Positions 38,977-48,874 of a stretch of 64,000 nt of DNA are shown one piece after another. The DNA is from Sipunculus nudus. Its lineage: Eukaryota; Annelida; Sipuncula; Golfingiida; Sipunculidae. The stretch is from assembly GCA_026874595.1 (NCBI GenBank), contig CM049322.1:7609900-7673899 (forward strand), written 5' to 3'. The notes under the pieces were generated by a model. It was not told the origin of the DNA. It was given only the letters and a program-made list of their open reading frames with translations, and did no database searches. Both the position numbers and the translations under genes were made by a program. Every line of letters begins with the position of its first letter. The stretch's first letter is position 1.

Positions 38977-39864
38977 TCAAGCGATGAACACGTTTGCACT
39001 GCCATATATAGGTTCACGGCACACGGGACAGTGGAGCAAACACAGAGCACACTGGTTGCAGACGATTATATGTTTGCAGGGGAAAAAGATAACCTCCACT
39101 TCGTTTTCTAAGCAGACGGTGCACAACAGTGTGCGTCCTGTTTCCGCACGGCCGAACGTTTCACCGCCGACATCGAATGTGTCATGTCGTGCGCCGTGGC
39201 TGGGACGTCTTTGCTGGTCGGCAACTGATCGTGGCTTACAGCGGATAACAAACAGACATTTTGGGCTAAACCTTTCGTGTGCTTTCCATGGGTCATCGTT
39301 TGGTCCAAACTCCCCGCACTTCTTACCGCAGCAGAAGCATCGGGTCTGTGCGCCTACTCCTAGGTGAAAAAAACCTGCTTCAGCCATTTGCTCGGATGGG
39401 GGCACAGTCCCTATTGGCCAGCGGCGGTGTAACGGTTTGAACGAGTCAAGTCTCTCCTCAAGTGTTCCCATGGCGGGTACGACAGGGTTGTGCTTGCGTA
39501 TTCCCAAAGCCTCCATAGTGTGAAATGACGTTGGATCAAGACTGTCTGGCGCCGGGATGTTGTCAGTCGGTTTCCCGTTGATAAAGGGACATGCGTTTCC
39601 AAAGTACAACATATGGAACCACATAGGACAGAAACCTGTGGGATACTCAGTGAAAGATGCTGCACAAAAGGCGCAGTTGATCACGGCAGAAATGTCGTCG
39701 TAGTAAAACCCCGAAGCAGCCATCATGCGGGGTTTGATCATATCTTTTCCTGGCCAACTTTCAAACGTTTTCCTGCGGCACAGTTCGCTCTTCATACGTT
39801 TGACCTTCACATCTGGCGTTTCGGCCAGCTGTTGCCAACGGAATTTACTGTTTCCTTTACCCAT
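38977..39864 (-). CDS. Inhibitor of apoptosis, two BIR plus RING, 295 aa
   Basis: The frame opens with a GTG at 39873; the ATG at 39864 is used. BIR1 (about residues 22-97) is degenerate: INCAFC and NACPF keep likely zinc ligands but the spacing and surrounding core depart from the norm (CPMWFHMLYFGN). BIR2 (about 135-210) is canonical, with TRCFCCGKK, DDPWKAHERFSPKC. A C3HC4 RING ends the protein (CTVCLENE, FFPCKHIIVC, CPVC). It has the BIR-BIR-RING layout of baculoviral and insect IAPs. The weak first BIR may have lost peptide binding while keeping fold, leaving BIR2 as the working domain. It is the most upstream of the three IAP genes on the minus strand. Confidence 0.9.
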   Translation of the reverse strand: MGKGNSKFRWQQLAETPDVKVKRMKSELCRRKTFESWPGKDMIKPRMMAASGFYYDDISAVINCAFCAASFTEYPTGFCPMWFHMLYFGNACPFINGKPTDNIPAPDSLDPTSFHTMEALGIRKHNPVVPAMGTLEERLDSFKPLHRRWPIGTVPPSEQMAEAGFFHLGVGAQTRCFCCGKKCGEFGPNDDPWKAHERFSPKCLFVIRCKPRSVADQQRRPSHGARHDTFDVGGETFGRAETGRTLLCTVCLENEVEVIFFPCKHIIVCNQCALCLLHCPVCREPIYGSANVFIA

Positions 39865-40523
39865 CCCGATCACTTAATTCGGAACAACACGTCTACAAGA
39901 ATGTCTGGTGCATTCAATGCTGCCTCGTCACGTACTATCCTTTATATGGACAGTGCGTGTGGTTACATCAGCGTTTTTCTGCGACGTTGCACACGACCCT
40001 CTTCTGTCAATGACCGTTCGACAAAAACATGTTCAGGCATGACACGTTTCCAAGGTCAGTGTCCCAAACAGGTTGCCACTTGCATTCGAAAGTGATAGGG
40101 CACTCTAGTGTGCACGTGACCATCATGTGCACGTGTGTTGTTGTTGCGCAACGAAACTACTCGTATGTATGGGGGGGGGGGGGGCTGCGGCACGTCGGCC
40201 TTGGGAACGTGCCGTGACATGCCTGTTTTGTCTAGACGGCGACGAGTGTTCAGGCACAAAAAAACAGGTCTGACGTAAACCCTGATAATTTATGAGACAC
40301 GGAGAAAACCAGGTCAGTGCACCGCACGTGCGCTTTGTAATAGGTGCGACTGCACCGGTGAAAAGGCGTATAGTTCAGACTGTCTGTCGCGTATGGCCGT
40401 TTTCTTACACGGTGAACTGACCTTGTGATGGTATACCCGTGTACACGTTTATTTGATATATATGTAACATGGATTGGACTGACACATAACCTGTCATTGT
40501 ATATTCAACGTTGATGCGTCCTC
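39865..40523. other. Gene-free gap upstream of the terminase
   Basis: About 660 bp with no convincing gene. It holds a direct repeat of GTGCACGTG near 40110-40140 and a run of about 14 G at 40171-40184. The divergent IAP and terminase promoters must lie here. Confidence 0.5.
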
Positions 40524-43500
40524 ATGGATGTCAGGGGCATAACCGGACAAACCTACGGGTCTGTTCAAAATCGGAAAAAATCACAGAAGACAGAAGGGCA
40601 GACGGCTGTTCGCGGCAGCAATCGTGACATCACACATAATGATCGCGAGAGTGAAGCGTGGAACACCGCGCCACGGGTTTACCCTGTCACTGCATACCGC
40701 CCCAGGGAATGGCAGGTCAACCAACACCCTTTAGTGCGTGACGTCCCTGACTGCACTTTGAGACACCCACTGTTCTCTTGGGTGGTGGATGATGTGTTCG
40801 ACGATTACCTGTTCTGGAGGTCGGGTGTTTGCCGGTTACAGGGCAATGCCGAACTGCTCTAAAATGGCAAAGCGGACGACTTGTACAAGGAGTTTGACTC
40901 GCATAACCGTAGTCCGTCATCACGCAGTTTCACTGACATATGGCTCAACACAGAAGCGGGAGTTCGCCAGAACCATGCGCACGTCTGCATTCCCCTGGCT
41001 TCACAGATACCCATGACCCTGTTTGAATTGCACGACTGGATGAAACACTCTGTGACCGGGATGTCTTCACGGTTGCGACCAGTGTCTCCCTCAGACAGGC
41101 TGGCTTTGGATGAAAGCGTGTGGCAGAACACTGAAACGCGAGCGGTGCTCAACTGGCTTAGTTTGTTACATTTGTTTTTTAAATACAAAGACATCGTTCT
41201 TGAACCGTTTCAGGGTCTCATGGTTATGCATATCGTCGCCTTTTCTGCCGCAGCGCGTGCGCCGGAGCACAACCACATGTTGCAGCGGATCATCAAACGA
41301 TTTTTCATAGCGGGAGGATACAGCCGGCGTGTTATGACCGAAAGCCGGACGTCAAATATATGCGTGGCCCTCGTTCCCAGGCGCATGGGCAAAACATACA
41401 TCACACAGGTCACGCTGGCGGCGGGCATGCGGGCGACTGATATGCGGTTTGCATATTTTTCGTGTTCGCATGATCTCAGCCGTAAGGTAAAGGCAGATAC
41501 TGTGCAACACGTCAACTCCATGCAGCTGATACTCGATCATTTGGACGCCAAAGCCAAACAACGTTTCCGAACGACCGTCAATCAGCAAAATCCTATGTAC
41601 GAACCGAAGTTGGCGATACATTTTGAAAACGGGTTGCACACGGAAATGTTTTTCCTCAGCTTGGGGAATCAAAATGTAAGTATAACTGTAGCTGGGATAA
41701 AGCCACTGGGTCGCATGGATGTGTGTGAGGGAAGGGAGGGATGATGTGAATAATGAATGATAACGTGCAATGATTATTAGTATCTTTCATATGACACCTG
41801 AACGTCCGTGGCAGAGGTTACACATATGAAAAATGCTCACGCCAGTGTTATCGCTTGTTATATACTTTTAATAATCATTGTTGTAAATACAGCAGTGGTT
41901 CTTACAATGAAACACACTTTGATTTCACATGGTAAAATAATTTGTGCGACCTTTCAGCAGGTCGCGCCACAAACCACAGCTAGCACACATATACAACACG
42001 TATTCATCGTCCAGTTGTTTAAGTTCCCATATGTTCTGCGGCAGGTCAATGCAAACGCTACCCGCACGACGGTTCTGTTCTGACTGCGACGGTGTGTTTG
42101 GATCGGACAGTTCAGGTACAGCAGTCTGCAATTTGAACTTGCATGTGGTACTCCTTTCCTCTAGCATCCTATCAATGCCATGCTTTGACATGTCCTTCTC
42201 TGCGTCAGCTATCTGCCTGCTGACACGCGTGTACGTACTCCCTGGGACAGCACGCCTGGCTCCTGTAACACGGTTGCACAGGTTACCTAACCATCCTGGC
42301 ATGGCCGAGTTCTTGTGTTGTGACACACACGACACCCGCACAAAGCGGTTAGGGTTCCCTGCCTCCACAGGCGTCTCTGTTGGGCCACGCCAACCCGCCT
42401 GGAGAGATGCGCACAGACACTGTACGGCAGCTTGCGGGCCACCCCACCCGTTGTGTGAATACGTTTCGTCTTCTGACTGTTCACCCATGCAAGACGTGAA
42501 AAGTGAATGCTTCACTAGGGCTGGCGGCACTGCAGGTACGGCGCCCGTCGCTGCGCCGTTGTCACAAAAGTACGTCCAAAAACTTTTACAGCTAGCTTGA
42601 TAAAACAACTGCGGACCTGTTCTGGCCATTATATCGGTTACATCTGACGGGTTGGTGTTGTTTGTGTAAACAGGGATGTTATCGATCTCTGCAAATCCGG
42701 CGTACTTTCCTTTCCCCCTCCCGTGAACGAACAGCCAACTGGGGTGCACAACATGGCTGTTGGCCAACGTCCGACTCTGTAGCCAGGTGATACACTCTCT
42801 GTCGGTAATGCCCAGTATGCTGCCTACGGTGTTTTCAGGGAGGGTCACACGGTTTCCCGTTCTGTACGGTGCGCAGAGCCAAAATCTGCAAATCTGGTGG
42901 TATCCTCTGGCGGGCATCACATGTGCGCGTCCGTTCAGTTCTATTCTTACGGGAACTATACTGTGTTCGTCTGCGTTACCCTGTAGGTCGCTCAAGATGT
43001 AAATGTGGGTCTTGTTCACAACGCATAGTGATGACGCGCCTGTCTTGCAGTTGAGGCCGTAGAATACGTTCACTGTCTGTGAACGGGGTCTGCATATACG
43101 CGTATCACCTGACACGTCTGTCACCAGAAACACGTCACCTGGCGCCGAAAACGAAGGCCTCGAGAATTTGTCTATAACGTCTACCATTTTGGCGTCTGAC
43201 AGAGCAGCTGTGCCGCCCACAGTTCAGCGACAACGTTAACACAAATAATACATGTCGGCCGGCTGACCGGCATGCTTCAATACAATACAGGTATAGGTTC
43301 CACCAGCGTGAAACCGATGAATTCGATCAGCAGATCCAGAGGGTACGAAAGCCTTTGCAGCAGTTCTTCCATCATTCCGGGGTAACGCCATTCCACTGGG
43401 ATGCCCCCCGGAACGTAATGTCGTGTCAAACGCGAGTGCTTGTTGGGACAGAGGAACACCAAGTCATTTGGTTCACTCACGTTAATCCACATGGAACATT

Positions 43501-46500
43501 CGTCAGAATGTTGTTGGCCGCCGTGCGGTCCTTTGAATGTAAAATACCACACGGGCTCCATGAAGCGTACCGTTCCGTTATGCACACCAGCCCCATAAAA
43601 ATGAACTTGCAAGTAATAAGGGACGTCTGGGTTTGTCCGACGGCCGTCCATATACCACTCAACGGCGGACTGCAACCTTGCGCCAAGTCCTTTATTGAAA
43701 CGCAACTTTACCTGTCCGCATTCCCCCCTCAGGCGACTGATCACCCTCCTGAATATCAGTACCAACGCCACAGGGTTCATGTGCGAAAAAGCCCTCATAA
43801 GTGGATCGGTCACACCGGGCACTGTACAGCTGTCGCGAACTGTCAACCATCCGGCGTAAAGCGCGATCTGCTGGGATAATGTATCATGCACGTCCGGACA
43901 AATTGAAACGTTAGCGCACCATGTTAGAATGACGTTTATGTCATCCACCTGGTCAAACATTCTGCTCAGCATGGGGAGGCTAACTGAGGTCAGCACTCGG
44001 AAGATTTTGTCCTCGATCCCGCACTTGTACGTCCCCGTGCTCGCCGGGTCCATCTGCCGTTCTGAAAACACCTGTCCGTAATTGTGCATGTGAGATAACA
44101 GCATTACGGCCACGGATCGCCTCCTGCCTTCCTCTGTTGCAGGTACAGCCGGTTCCCAATGGCAGATGAGTCGCATGCAGGTGTGTTCAGGTGTTAAGGC
44201 TTGCATTTCTGCAGACGTGGTTTGGTCTTCCGGGGCAGGACTAGCATCGTAAAACTGGTTCAGTACGCTTCGTAAATTCACTGCTGCGGACACGGTCTCT
44301 CCGGGAATGGCACTCATTTCACTTTCAGCGGTTTGCGCACCTTCCTCTGTACCAGGTAGTTTTTCCAGCGCTTTCAAGGAACGGGCGTGGATAAGCCACT
44401 CGTTGAACATGCACGTGACGCTTGACAAAATGAAATGTACAGGCACGGTTACTCTGTCCAGCGTGTCATTGGGACCGTTATCGTTGTCAATGAACACGAT
44501 GTCCAGCCAATCTGTCAGCTCCACTGAAGAACCGGGCTCCCTGCTATACGATACAAGGTCTGGCCGTGGCATGTCCAGTTCTATGACCGTGCCTCCCACT
44601 AATGTATCGTAGAACATGTTCCTTGGTTTGATTTCTGTGTAGCGGTTATGCCATCTGTGATCACGGGCTGACATGTAATGGGTCACCAGGCGTATCCAAA
44701 ATACTTCGTCAACGCGACGGTGGTGTAGGTACAGAAACATGGACGCCGGGGCTCCAGCGGCTGTTCTCCATATTGGTTCATAGCAATCTTCAAATGGCCT
44801 GGTCGCTGCTGGTCCGGTATGTGGATCACATAGGTCTTTTGCAGCCATGGTTGTTTGAGGTTTTCATCGGTGGGGGGCTTTCCCGAACGGGTTTTTACTA
44901 AGGGATCCCCCAACGGGTGACGGGTTACCACCGCATGAAATGAACTATATGTTATTTGCGGTGGTGGTAGCTTATTCAGTAATGTCAACTAAACGGTAAA
45001 ACGTAACGAGTATGTCTCGCAGACGTTTCCGCTGAAGTAGTCCAAATATGGATAGGGTACCTTTGGAGGAATGTATGCCACTAGATGTCAGGAGGCAGCT
45101 TGAACTGCAACGGGGCGCGGGTTTTCTTCGGCTAGACAAGAAACGGTCGCCCACCGTCCCTGATGTGGCTGAAACGCTCAATAACGTGGACGGAAAGATT
45201 CTATCCAGTGTGTTGTTACCTTCGTTGAGCTTACACAGCGACGAAAGTATCTGCACTTTTTTATTTGGAAGTCCTGGAATCCCTGACGCTTTGCATGCAG
45301 ACCAGGAATGCCTGCGTTTGTACAACTACATCTGCATCCGTTTGGCGGCTGTATATTTCGTGAGACGATTTCTAATGTCAAAAGAGGTCCCGCATAGCCA
45401 TACATTCATGATCAGTTGTACGAGGTTTTCGTGTTTGATCGAAGGTTTACGCGACCTGTACTACCTGAAATATTCCGAGGTACAGCGGTTGGTGGATGCA
45501 ATCGATAAGGCGAATGAAGATATGCGAGCTGCGAGAGGAGAGGTCGACGTATGCACTGTAACAATGCGCGACCGTTGGATGGTGTCTGCATACGCTGCTT
45601 TCGGGTGTTTCATGAGGCTGGTGGCAGAAGCGTGCCGTTTCCATTGCAAACCCACACCTGTGTCACTCGGCCATTCCAACACGGCGCGCCGTGTCCTGAA
45701 CAGTTGTGAAGACTCAGCTTTCATGTTGTCCGAAGACGGAACTACTGTCCTGAGTCACATGCTTTTGCATGTTCCCCATTTGACACTAAATGAACTAGCT
45801 GTGTGACGCCTACAGGTAAGCTTTTAAAGGTTTTCACGTAGCTTCCACGGTGAAAGTTTACAAAATGGAAACAGGGGACTTAGAGTAACTGTGGATTATA
45901 GACACAGGCGGCTTCATAAACGCTGGTGATGTGGTATGCAGGGCTTGGGTAGCATCGGCGTAAAATACCTGTATTTTGGACACCTGGATACATTCATACC
46001 GGTCACTGGGTCATAAGCAGTGTACGTGATGTGGTTACACCCGCCGCCTTCGACGTCCTGCGTGGTGACCTGTCCAGCCACACCTGCTGAAAGCTGGCTG
46101 GACGTTGACGCCGGATGGTCGTAGATCCACATGGCATTCCTTTGTTTGCCCCGGTTCATGTCTGATACTGCATGTCTCATATGTGTGGCGAGGTATTTTT
46201 TCAATTCATCGATTGTCCGGGATCCCCTGGTCGAGTCCTTTTCCGACGAAGTGAGAGATTCCACTGCAGAGCACCATGCGCGGGAGCATTCACCGTACGA
46301 CGGACGAAGGTTGGGTGACAGCCGAGACAGGGCCTTGTAACACTCGTATTTCACATGTTTCGTGTCGTCTTGGGATGGGTGTGACACTTTGCTTGACACG
46401 TAATCGTGCAGAAGCGCGTCAGTCTCGGTGTATCGACTGAACAGGAGCTGATCAACAAGTGAAAAGTTGTACACCGTGACGGGTCGGGCTATTACCGCCA

Positions 46501-48782
46501 TAACGAATTCCGGACGTGGCTCTACCCTTAGGAGTTCGTCACGGTCGGCTGACTGTTGTTTTTCCCACGTGTACGTCGCCATGTGGTCTTGTTGAAAAAC
46601 ATGGGTCGCACATGTTTGGCCGTTCCCGTCACCTGTAGATATGACCGGTGCGTCATTCTCTGTCCCGTGCCGGGGAAACTCGTCCTCACGCGGACACGTT
46701 TCATATATCTTGGCTCCGCTCGGCATCCCTGATGCCACACACACCATATCACCGTCTGCCGTCATCTCCACGCCAGGGCAAGGGTCGCTACCGCTGTCCG
46801 GGTGCTGGTCCCCTGTTTTGAAACAGGCATGGAGGCGTCCGTGCGTGATGCAGTGGAACAAAGCCGGGGGAGACCTTGTTTTGGCGACGGTGTTTAACAA
46901 AAAAACGTAGTGGTCTGGCGGACGTCTGAAACGGCATCGCGAAGCGTTCGTTGAGTAACACGGATTGTACCTCCTGGGTCTCCCTTTACTCTTACCTTTT
47001 GCTTTCATGAGTGGGGTACCCTGTCATATATGTTGCCATAAAATACCTAAAATGTGTATGATCATTTATGTTCTCAGCTGATTGGCACCCCCAGAGGTGC
47101 GATAGGTTTTTGTTGTCAGATGTGGTCACTGTGAGTGGTGCATATATCGTAGTAAGCAGACATCACAAGGGAGGATAACGCTTTTAAGACGATGTCACAT
47201 CTTCTCGTATCACACGTTCCCTCCTCCCGAACATGCTCGTGTACCATAAAGCAGTTCTCGTGTAACCGGTCTATGATCTGTTGTGGCGTGCTCACGAGCA
47301 GTGCTTGTTCCCAGCTACTCACCAAGTCCTCTAACTCGTCTAAAGTGTGTTCGGTGCCTTGAGCCATCCACCCTCCCTTTTGAATATGTGTCTGATGAAT
47401 CTGCGCACTCACGTGCTTTTATATTGTTGTGTCGCCACCATGGCCTTTTTTTTATAATCAGTGACGTGTTCTTTCCTCGTTCGTTTCAGGCTGGCAGGGG
47501 TCACACGTACGACATCGTGTATGTTGACGAAGCTGGATTTGTGAAAACGTTGACACACCTGTTGCCTTATGTGAACCGCAGAGGGACCAAGTTGGTGCTC
47601 ACATCTTCGATGAACACGTCGGCTGAGAATACATGCGCCTTACTGAAGTTGGAACGGACAGGGGTTGCTTACTACCGCGTGTGCTTCAGCTGTCCTGCAG
47701 ACGTTCCACGCGTTGCCGAGTCGCCGGAAGCCATAGCGTGTCACCACTACGTCATGTCACTGCCGCCTCACATCACGACGGACGTTGTACAAAAGACGGT
47801 TATGAACACGTTGGAACCTCACAGCTACGAAACAGAAAATATGGGCGTTAGTCTGGGGCGCGGCGACGGGCAGCCGGATGGGCAGAATTCGGGGGATGAG
47901 GTTGGGCTTTTTTCACGATCTGTCCTGCAAGAAATGAAAGACGGTTTGAATGACTTGGATACATTCAACAATGTCGATTGTTTGGGTGATACATTGTTTG
48001 TGTACGTGGACCCAGCTTACACCACCAACGTGTCGGTGTCTGCTTCAGGAATAGCTTGCGTGTGTCGTTACACACCTGGCGCTCCGCCGTCCGGTCGTGT
48101 TTCCCGCAGGGTCCCCTCAAACAAAACCAGGCGCATGGCGGTCGTCCTCGGATTGGACGAGGTGCGTTTGATAGAACACAGCGTACCAGCGGAAGTTTTC
48201 ATTGGGCTGGCGGTTTTGCGCCTGCTGCAGCGTGTTGTGAATATGCACGCGTGCCCGCTGACATACTCGTCCCGTTTCAAGACTGCTGTTGTCGCTGTGG
48301 AAAGCAATAGCAACGAACACCTGGCCGTGCAGATTTGTCATTTCATACACAACGCCGCCAAAAAAATGGCCGGGCCGGTTCGGTCGCTGTCGTTTCAATT
48401 CACCCACAGGAGGAGGACAGAGAAGGATGCCAAGACGGTTGGGCTCCAATCCGTGCGGGATTTCGGGACAGCCGAGGTTGCGGGTTTCTTCCTGGACAAA
48501 CAGAAAAAAACTTTAGTGTCCCTCTTTCAAAGTGCATTCAACAGTCGCATCGTGCGTTTGTCAATGAGCCTCGCCAGCTCGGCACTTGAGCATGCCGGGT
48601 TGGACGCTAGAAATTTGATCACGGAGCAGCTGTCGAAATTCCGGCCGGACCGAAAGCCCCACGATCATACACAGGATGACGTGGCCCTTTCCCTGATACT
48701 GGCATACAACCTGTTGCTAAACGAGAGAAACGAAAACTTTAACGTACATGAGTTGGCACCGTTGCACACGTCCATTATTTAG
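40524..48782 (+). CDS. Terminase large (ATPase/nuclease) subunit, two exons; in-frame stop in the N-terminal part
   Basis: The packaging motor is split as in other herpesviruses. Exon 1 carries Walker A (VPRRMGKT, about 41373-41396) and ends at 41675 before GTAAGT. Exon 2 starts at 47490 after TTTCAG and carries Walker B (IVYVDEAGF, about 47514), the LTSSMNTS coupling motif and the nuclease acidic sites (VDPAYTTN near 48006 and DDVALSLILAYN near 48676). Both junctions are phase 0. A 112-codon frame at 40524-40862 (ATG) is in the same frame as exon 1 but is closed by a TAA at 40860-40862, after which coding continues with no ATG until 41013. The 112 codons give the N-terminus a length normal for the family, so the TAA is probably a nonsense change, a sequencing error, or is read through. 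The enzyme would cut concatemers and drive DNA into capsids in the nucleus. Confidence 0.85.
41925..43187 (-). CDS. Unknown protein, 420 aa, nested in the terminase intron
   Basis: I do not recognise this protein. The frame opens with GTG at 43220; the ATG at 43187 is the first. It has many Cys spread along its length and Gly/Trp-containing blocks (GWGGPQAAVQCLCASL near 265), suggesting a compact fold. A short basic GRGKGKYAG occurs near 165. No signal peptide or membrane segment is clear. The C-terminus (YMCASCGLWRD) contains a CxxC pair. TATTTGTG lies at 43240-43247, 53 bp upstream of the ATG. UL16/UL17-like roles are possible from position only. Confidence 0.65.
   Translation of the reverse strand: MVDVIDKFSRPSFSAPGDVFLVTDVSGDTRICRPRSQTVNVFYGLNCKTGASSLCVVNKTHIYILSDLQGNADEHSIVPVRIELNGRAHVMPARGYHQICRFWLCAPYRTGNRVTLPENTVGSILGITDRECITWLQSRTLANSHVVHPSWLFVHGRGKGKYAGFAEIDNIPVYTNNTNPSDVTDIMARTGPQLFYQASCKSFWTYFCDNGAATGAVPAVPPALVKHSLFTSCMGEQSEDETYSHNGWGGPQAAVQCLCASLQAGWRGPTETPVEAGNPNRFVRVSCVSQHKNSAMPGWLGNLCNRVTGARRAVPGSTYTRVSRQIADAEKDMSKHGIDRMLEERSTTCKFKLQTAVPELSDPNTPSQSEQNRRAGSVCIDLPQNIWELKQLDDEYVLYMCASCGLWRDLLKGRTNYFTM
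43240..43247 (-). promoter_or_regulatory. TATTTGTG candidate late promoter element
   Basis: On minus this reads TATTATTTGTGTTAACG, 53 bp upstream of the ATG at 43187. Confidence 0.4.
43277..44848 (-). CDS. Unknown protein, 523 aa, nested in the terminase intron
   Basis: I do not recognise this protein. It starts at an ATG (44848). There is no signal peptide, no strong membrane segment and little low complexity apart from a short acidic linker near residues 165-215. The C-terminal 130 residues have a mixed hydrophobic pattern (YLQVHFYGAGVHNGTVRFMEPVWYF). It is a soluble, folded-looking protein. It lies 57 bp upstream of the stop of the neighbouring 420-aa nested gene's promoter region and shares its strand. 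A tegument or capsid-associated function is likely in view of the nested position but unproven. Confidence 0.7.
   Translation of the reverse strand: MAAKDLCDPHTGPAATRPFEDCYEPIWRTAAGAPASMFLYLHHRRVDEVFWIRLVTHYMSARDHRWHNRYTEIKPRNMFYDTLVGGTVIELDMPRPDLVSYSREPGSSVELTDWLDIVFIDNDNGPNDTLDRVTVPVHFILSSVTCMFNEWLIHARSLKALEKLPGTEEGAQTAESEMSAIPGETVSAAVNLRSVLNQFYDASPAPEDQTTSAEMQALTPEHTCMRLICHWEPAVPATEEGRRRSVAVMLLSHMHNYGQVFSERQMDPASTGTYKCGIEDKIFRVLTSVSLPMLSRMFDQVDDINVILTWCANVSICPDVHDTLSQQIALYAGWLTVRDSCTVPGVTDPLMRAFSHMNPVALVLIFRRVISRLRGECGQVKLRFNKGLGARLQSAVEWYMDGRRTNPDVPYYLQVHFYGAGVHNGTVRFMEPVWYFTFKGPHGGQQHSDECSMWINVSEPNDLVFLCPNKHSRLTRHYVPGGIPVEWRYPGMMEELLQRLSYPLDLLIEFIGFTLVEPIPVLY
45048..45806 (+). CDS. Unknown protein, 252 aa, nested in the terminase intron
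   Basis: I do not recognise this protein. It starts at an ATG (45048), is largely alpha-helical by pattern and has no membrane segment. It is divergent from the 523-aa gene with a 199-bp gap. A strong splice donor-like sequence (CAG, then GTAAGC at 45816) follows 9 bp after the stop codon, so the transcript could be spliced in its 3' part or start an alternative product. The plus strand places it in the same orientation as the terminase. Confidence 0.65.
   Translation: MDRVPLEECMPLDVRRQLELQRGAGFLRLDKKRSPTVPDVAETLNNVDGKILSSVLLPSLSLHSDESICTFLFGSPGIPDALHADQECLRLYNYICIRLAAVYFVRRFLMSKEVPHSHTFMISCTRFSCLIEGLRDLYYLKYSEVQRLVDAIDKANEDMRAARGEVDVCTVTMRDRWMVSAYAAFGCFMRLVAEACRFHCKPTPVSLGHSNTARRVLNSCEDSAFMLSEDGTTVLSHMLLHVPHLTLNELAV
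45914..47008 (-). CDS. Unknown protein, 364 aa, nested in the terminase intron
   Basis: I do not recognise this protein. It starts at an ATG (47008) with a strongly basic head (KAKGKSKGRPRRYNP) that may bind nucleic acid or serve in nuclear import. The middle contains several Cys and His residues without a regular zinc pattern. The C-terminus has GGGCNHITYTAYDPVTG and ends PCIPHHQRL. No membrane segment is seen. It is convergent with the 252-aa gene. Confidence 0.65.
   Translation of the reverse strand: MKAKGKSKGRPRRYNPCYSTNASRCRFRRPPDHYVFLLNTVAKTRSPPALFHCITHGRLHACFKTGDQHPDSGSDPCPGVEMTADGDMVCVASGMPSGAKIYETCPREDEFPRHGTENDAPVISTGDGNGQTCATHVFQQDHMATYTWEKQQSADRDELLRVEPRPEFVMAVIARPVTVYNFSLVDQLLFSRYTETDALLHDYVSSKVSHPSQDDTKHVKYECYKALSRLSPNLRPSYGECSRAWCSAVESLTSSEKDSTRGSRTIDELKKYLATHMRHAVSDMNRGKQRNAMWIYDHPASTSSQLSAGVAGQVTTQDVEGGGCNHITYTAYDPVTGMNVSRCPKYRYFTPMLPKPCIPHHQRL
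47116..47367 (-). CDS. Small protein, 83 aa (possible UL33-type packaging factor)
   Basis: The frame opens with GTG at 47412; the ATG at 47367 gives 83 aa. It is acidic and helical (LDELEDLVSSWEQALL, IIDRLHENCFMV), with a Cys pair near 55-60. Small acidic packaging proteins of the UL33 type bind the terminase complex in other herpesviruses. Size and position just upstream of terminase exon 2 make that a possibility, but there is no sequence proof. It is the last nested gene before the exon. Confidence 0.45.
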   Translation of the reverse strand: MAQGTEHTLDELEDLVSSWEQALLVSTPQQIIDRLHENCFMVHEHVREEGTCDTRRCDIVLKALSSLVMSAYYDICTTHSDHI

Positions 48783-48804
48783 GATGCACAATGTTTTCCC
48801 CTTA

Positions 48805-48810
48805 AATAAA
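48805..48810 (+). terminator. Polyadenylation signal for the terminase
   Basis: AATAAA lies 23 bp after the terminase stop. Confidence 0.65.
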
Positions 48811-48874
48811 AGGGACACATGCCTAAAATGGTACGCTCTGCGTGATATGTTCGGAAAATCTGACACACGCCCGT

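Larger units (their letters stand above)
41676..47489 (+). other. Terminase intron, 5814 bp, with five nested genes
   Basis: Donor GTAAGT at 41676 and acceptor TTTCAG ending 47489. It holds four minus-strand genes and one plus-strand gene. The same arrangement, with genes nested in the terminase intron, is known from HSV UL15 (UL16 and UL17 inside). Confidence 0.8.
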
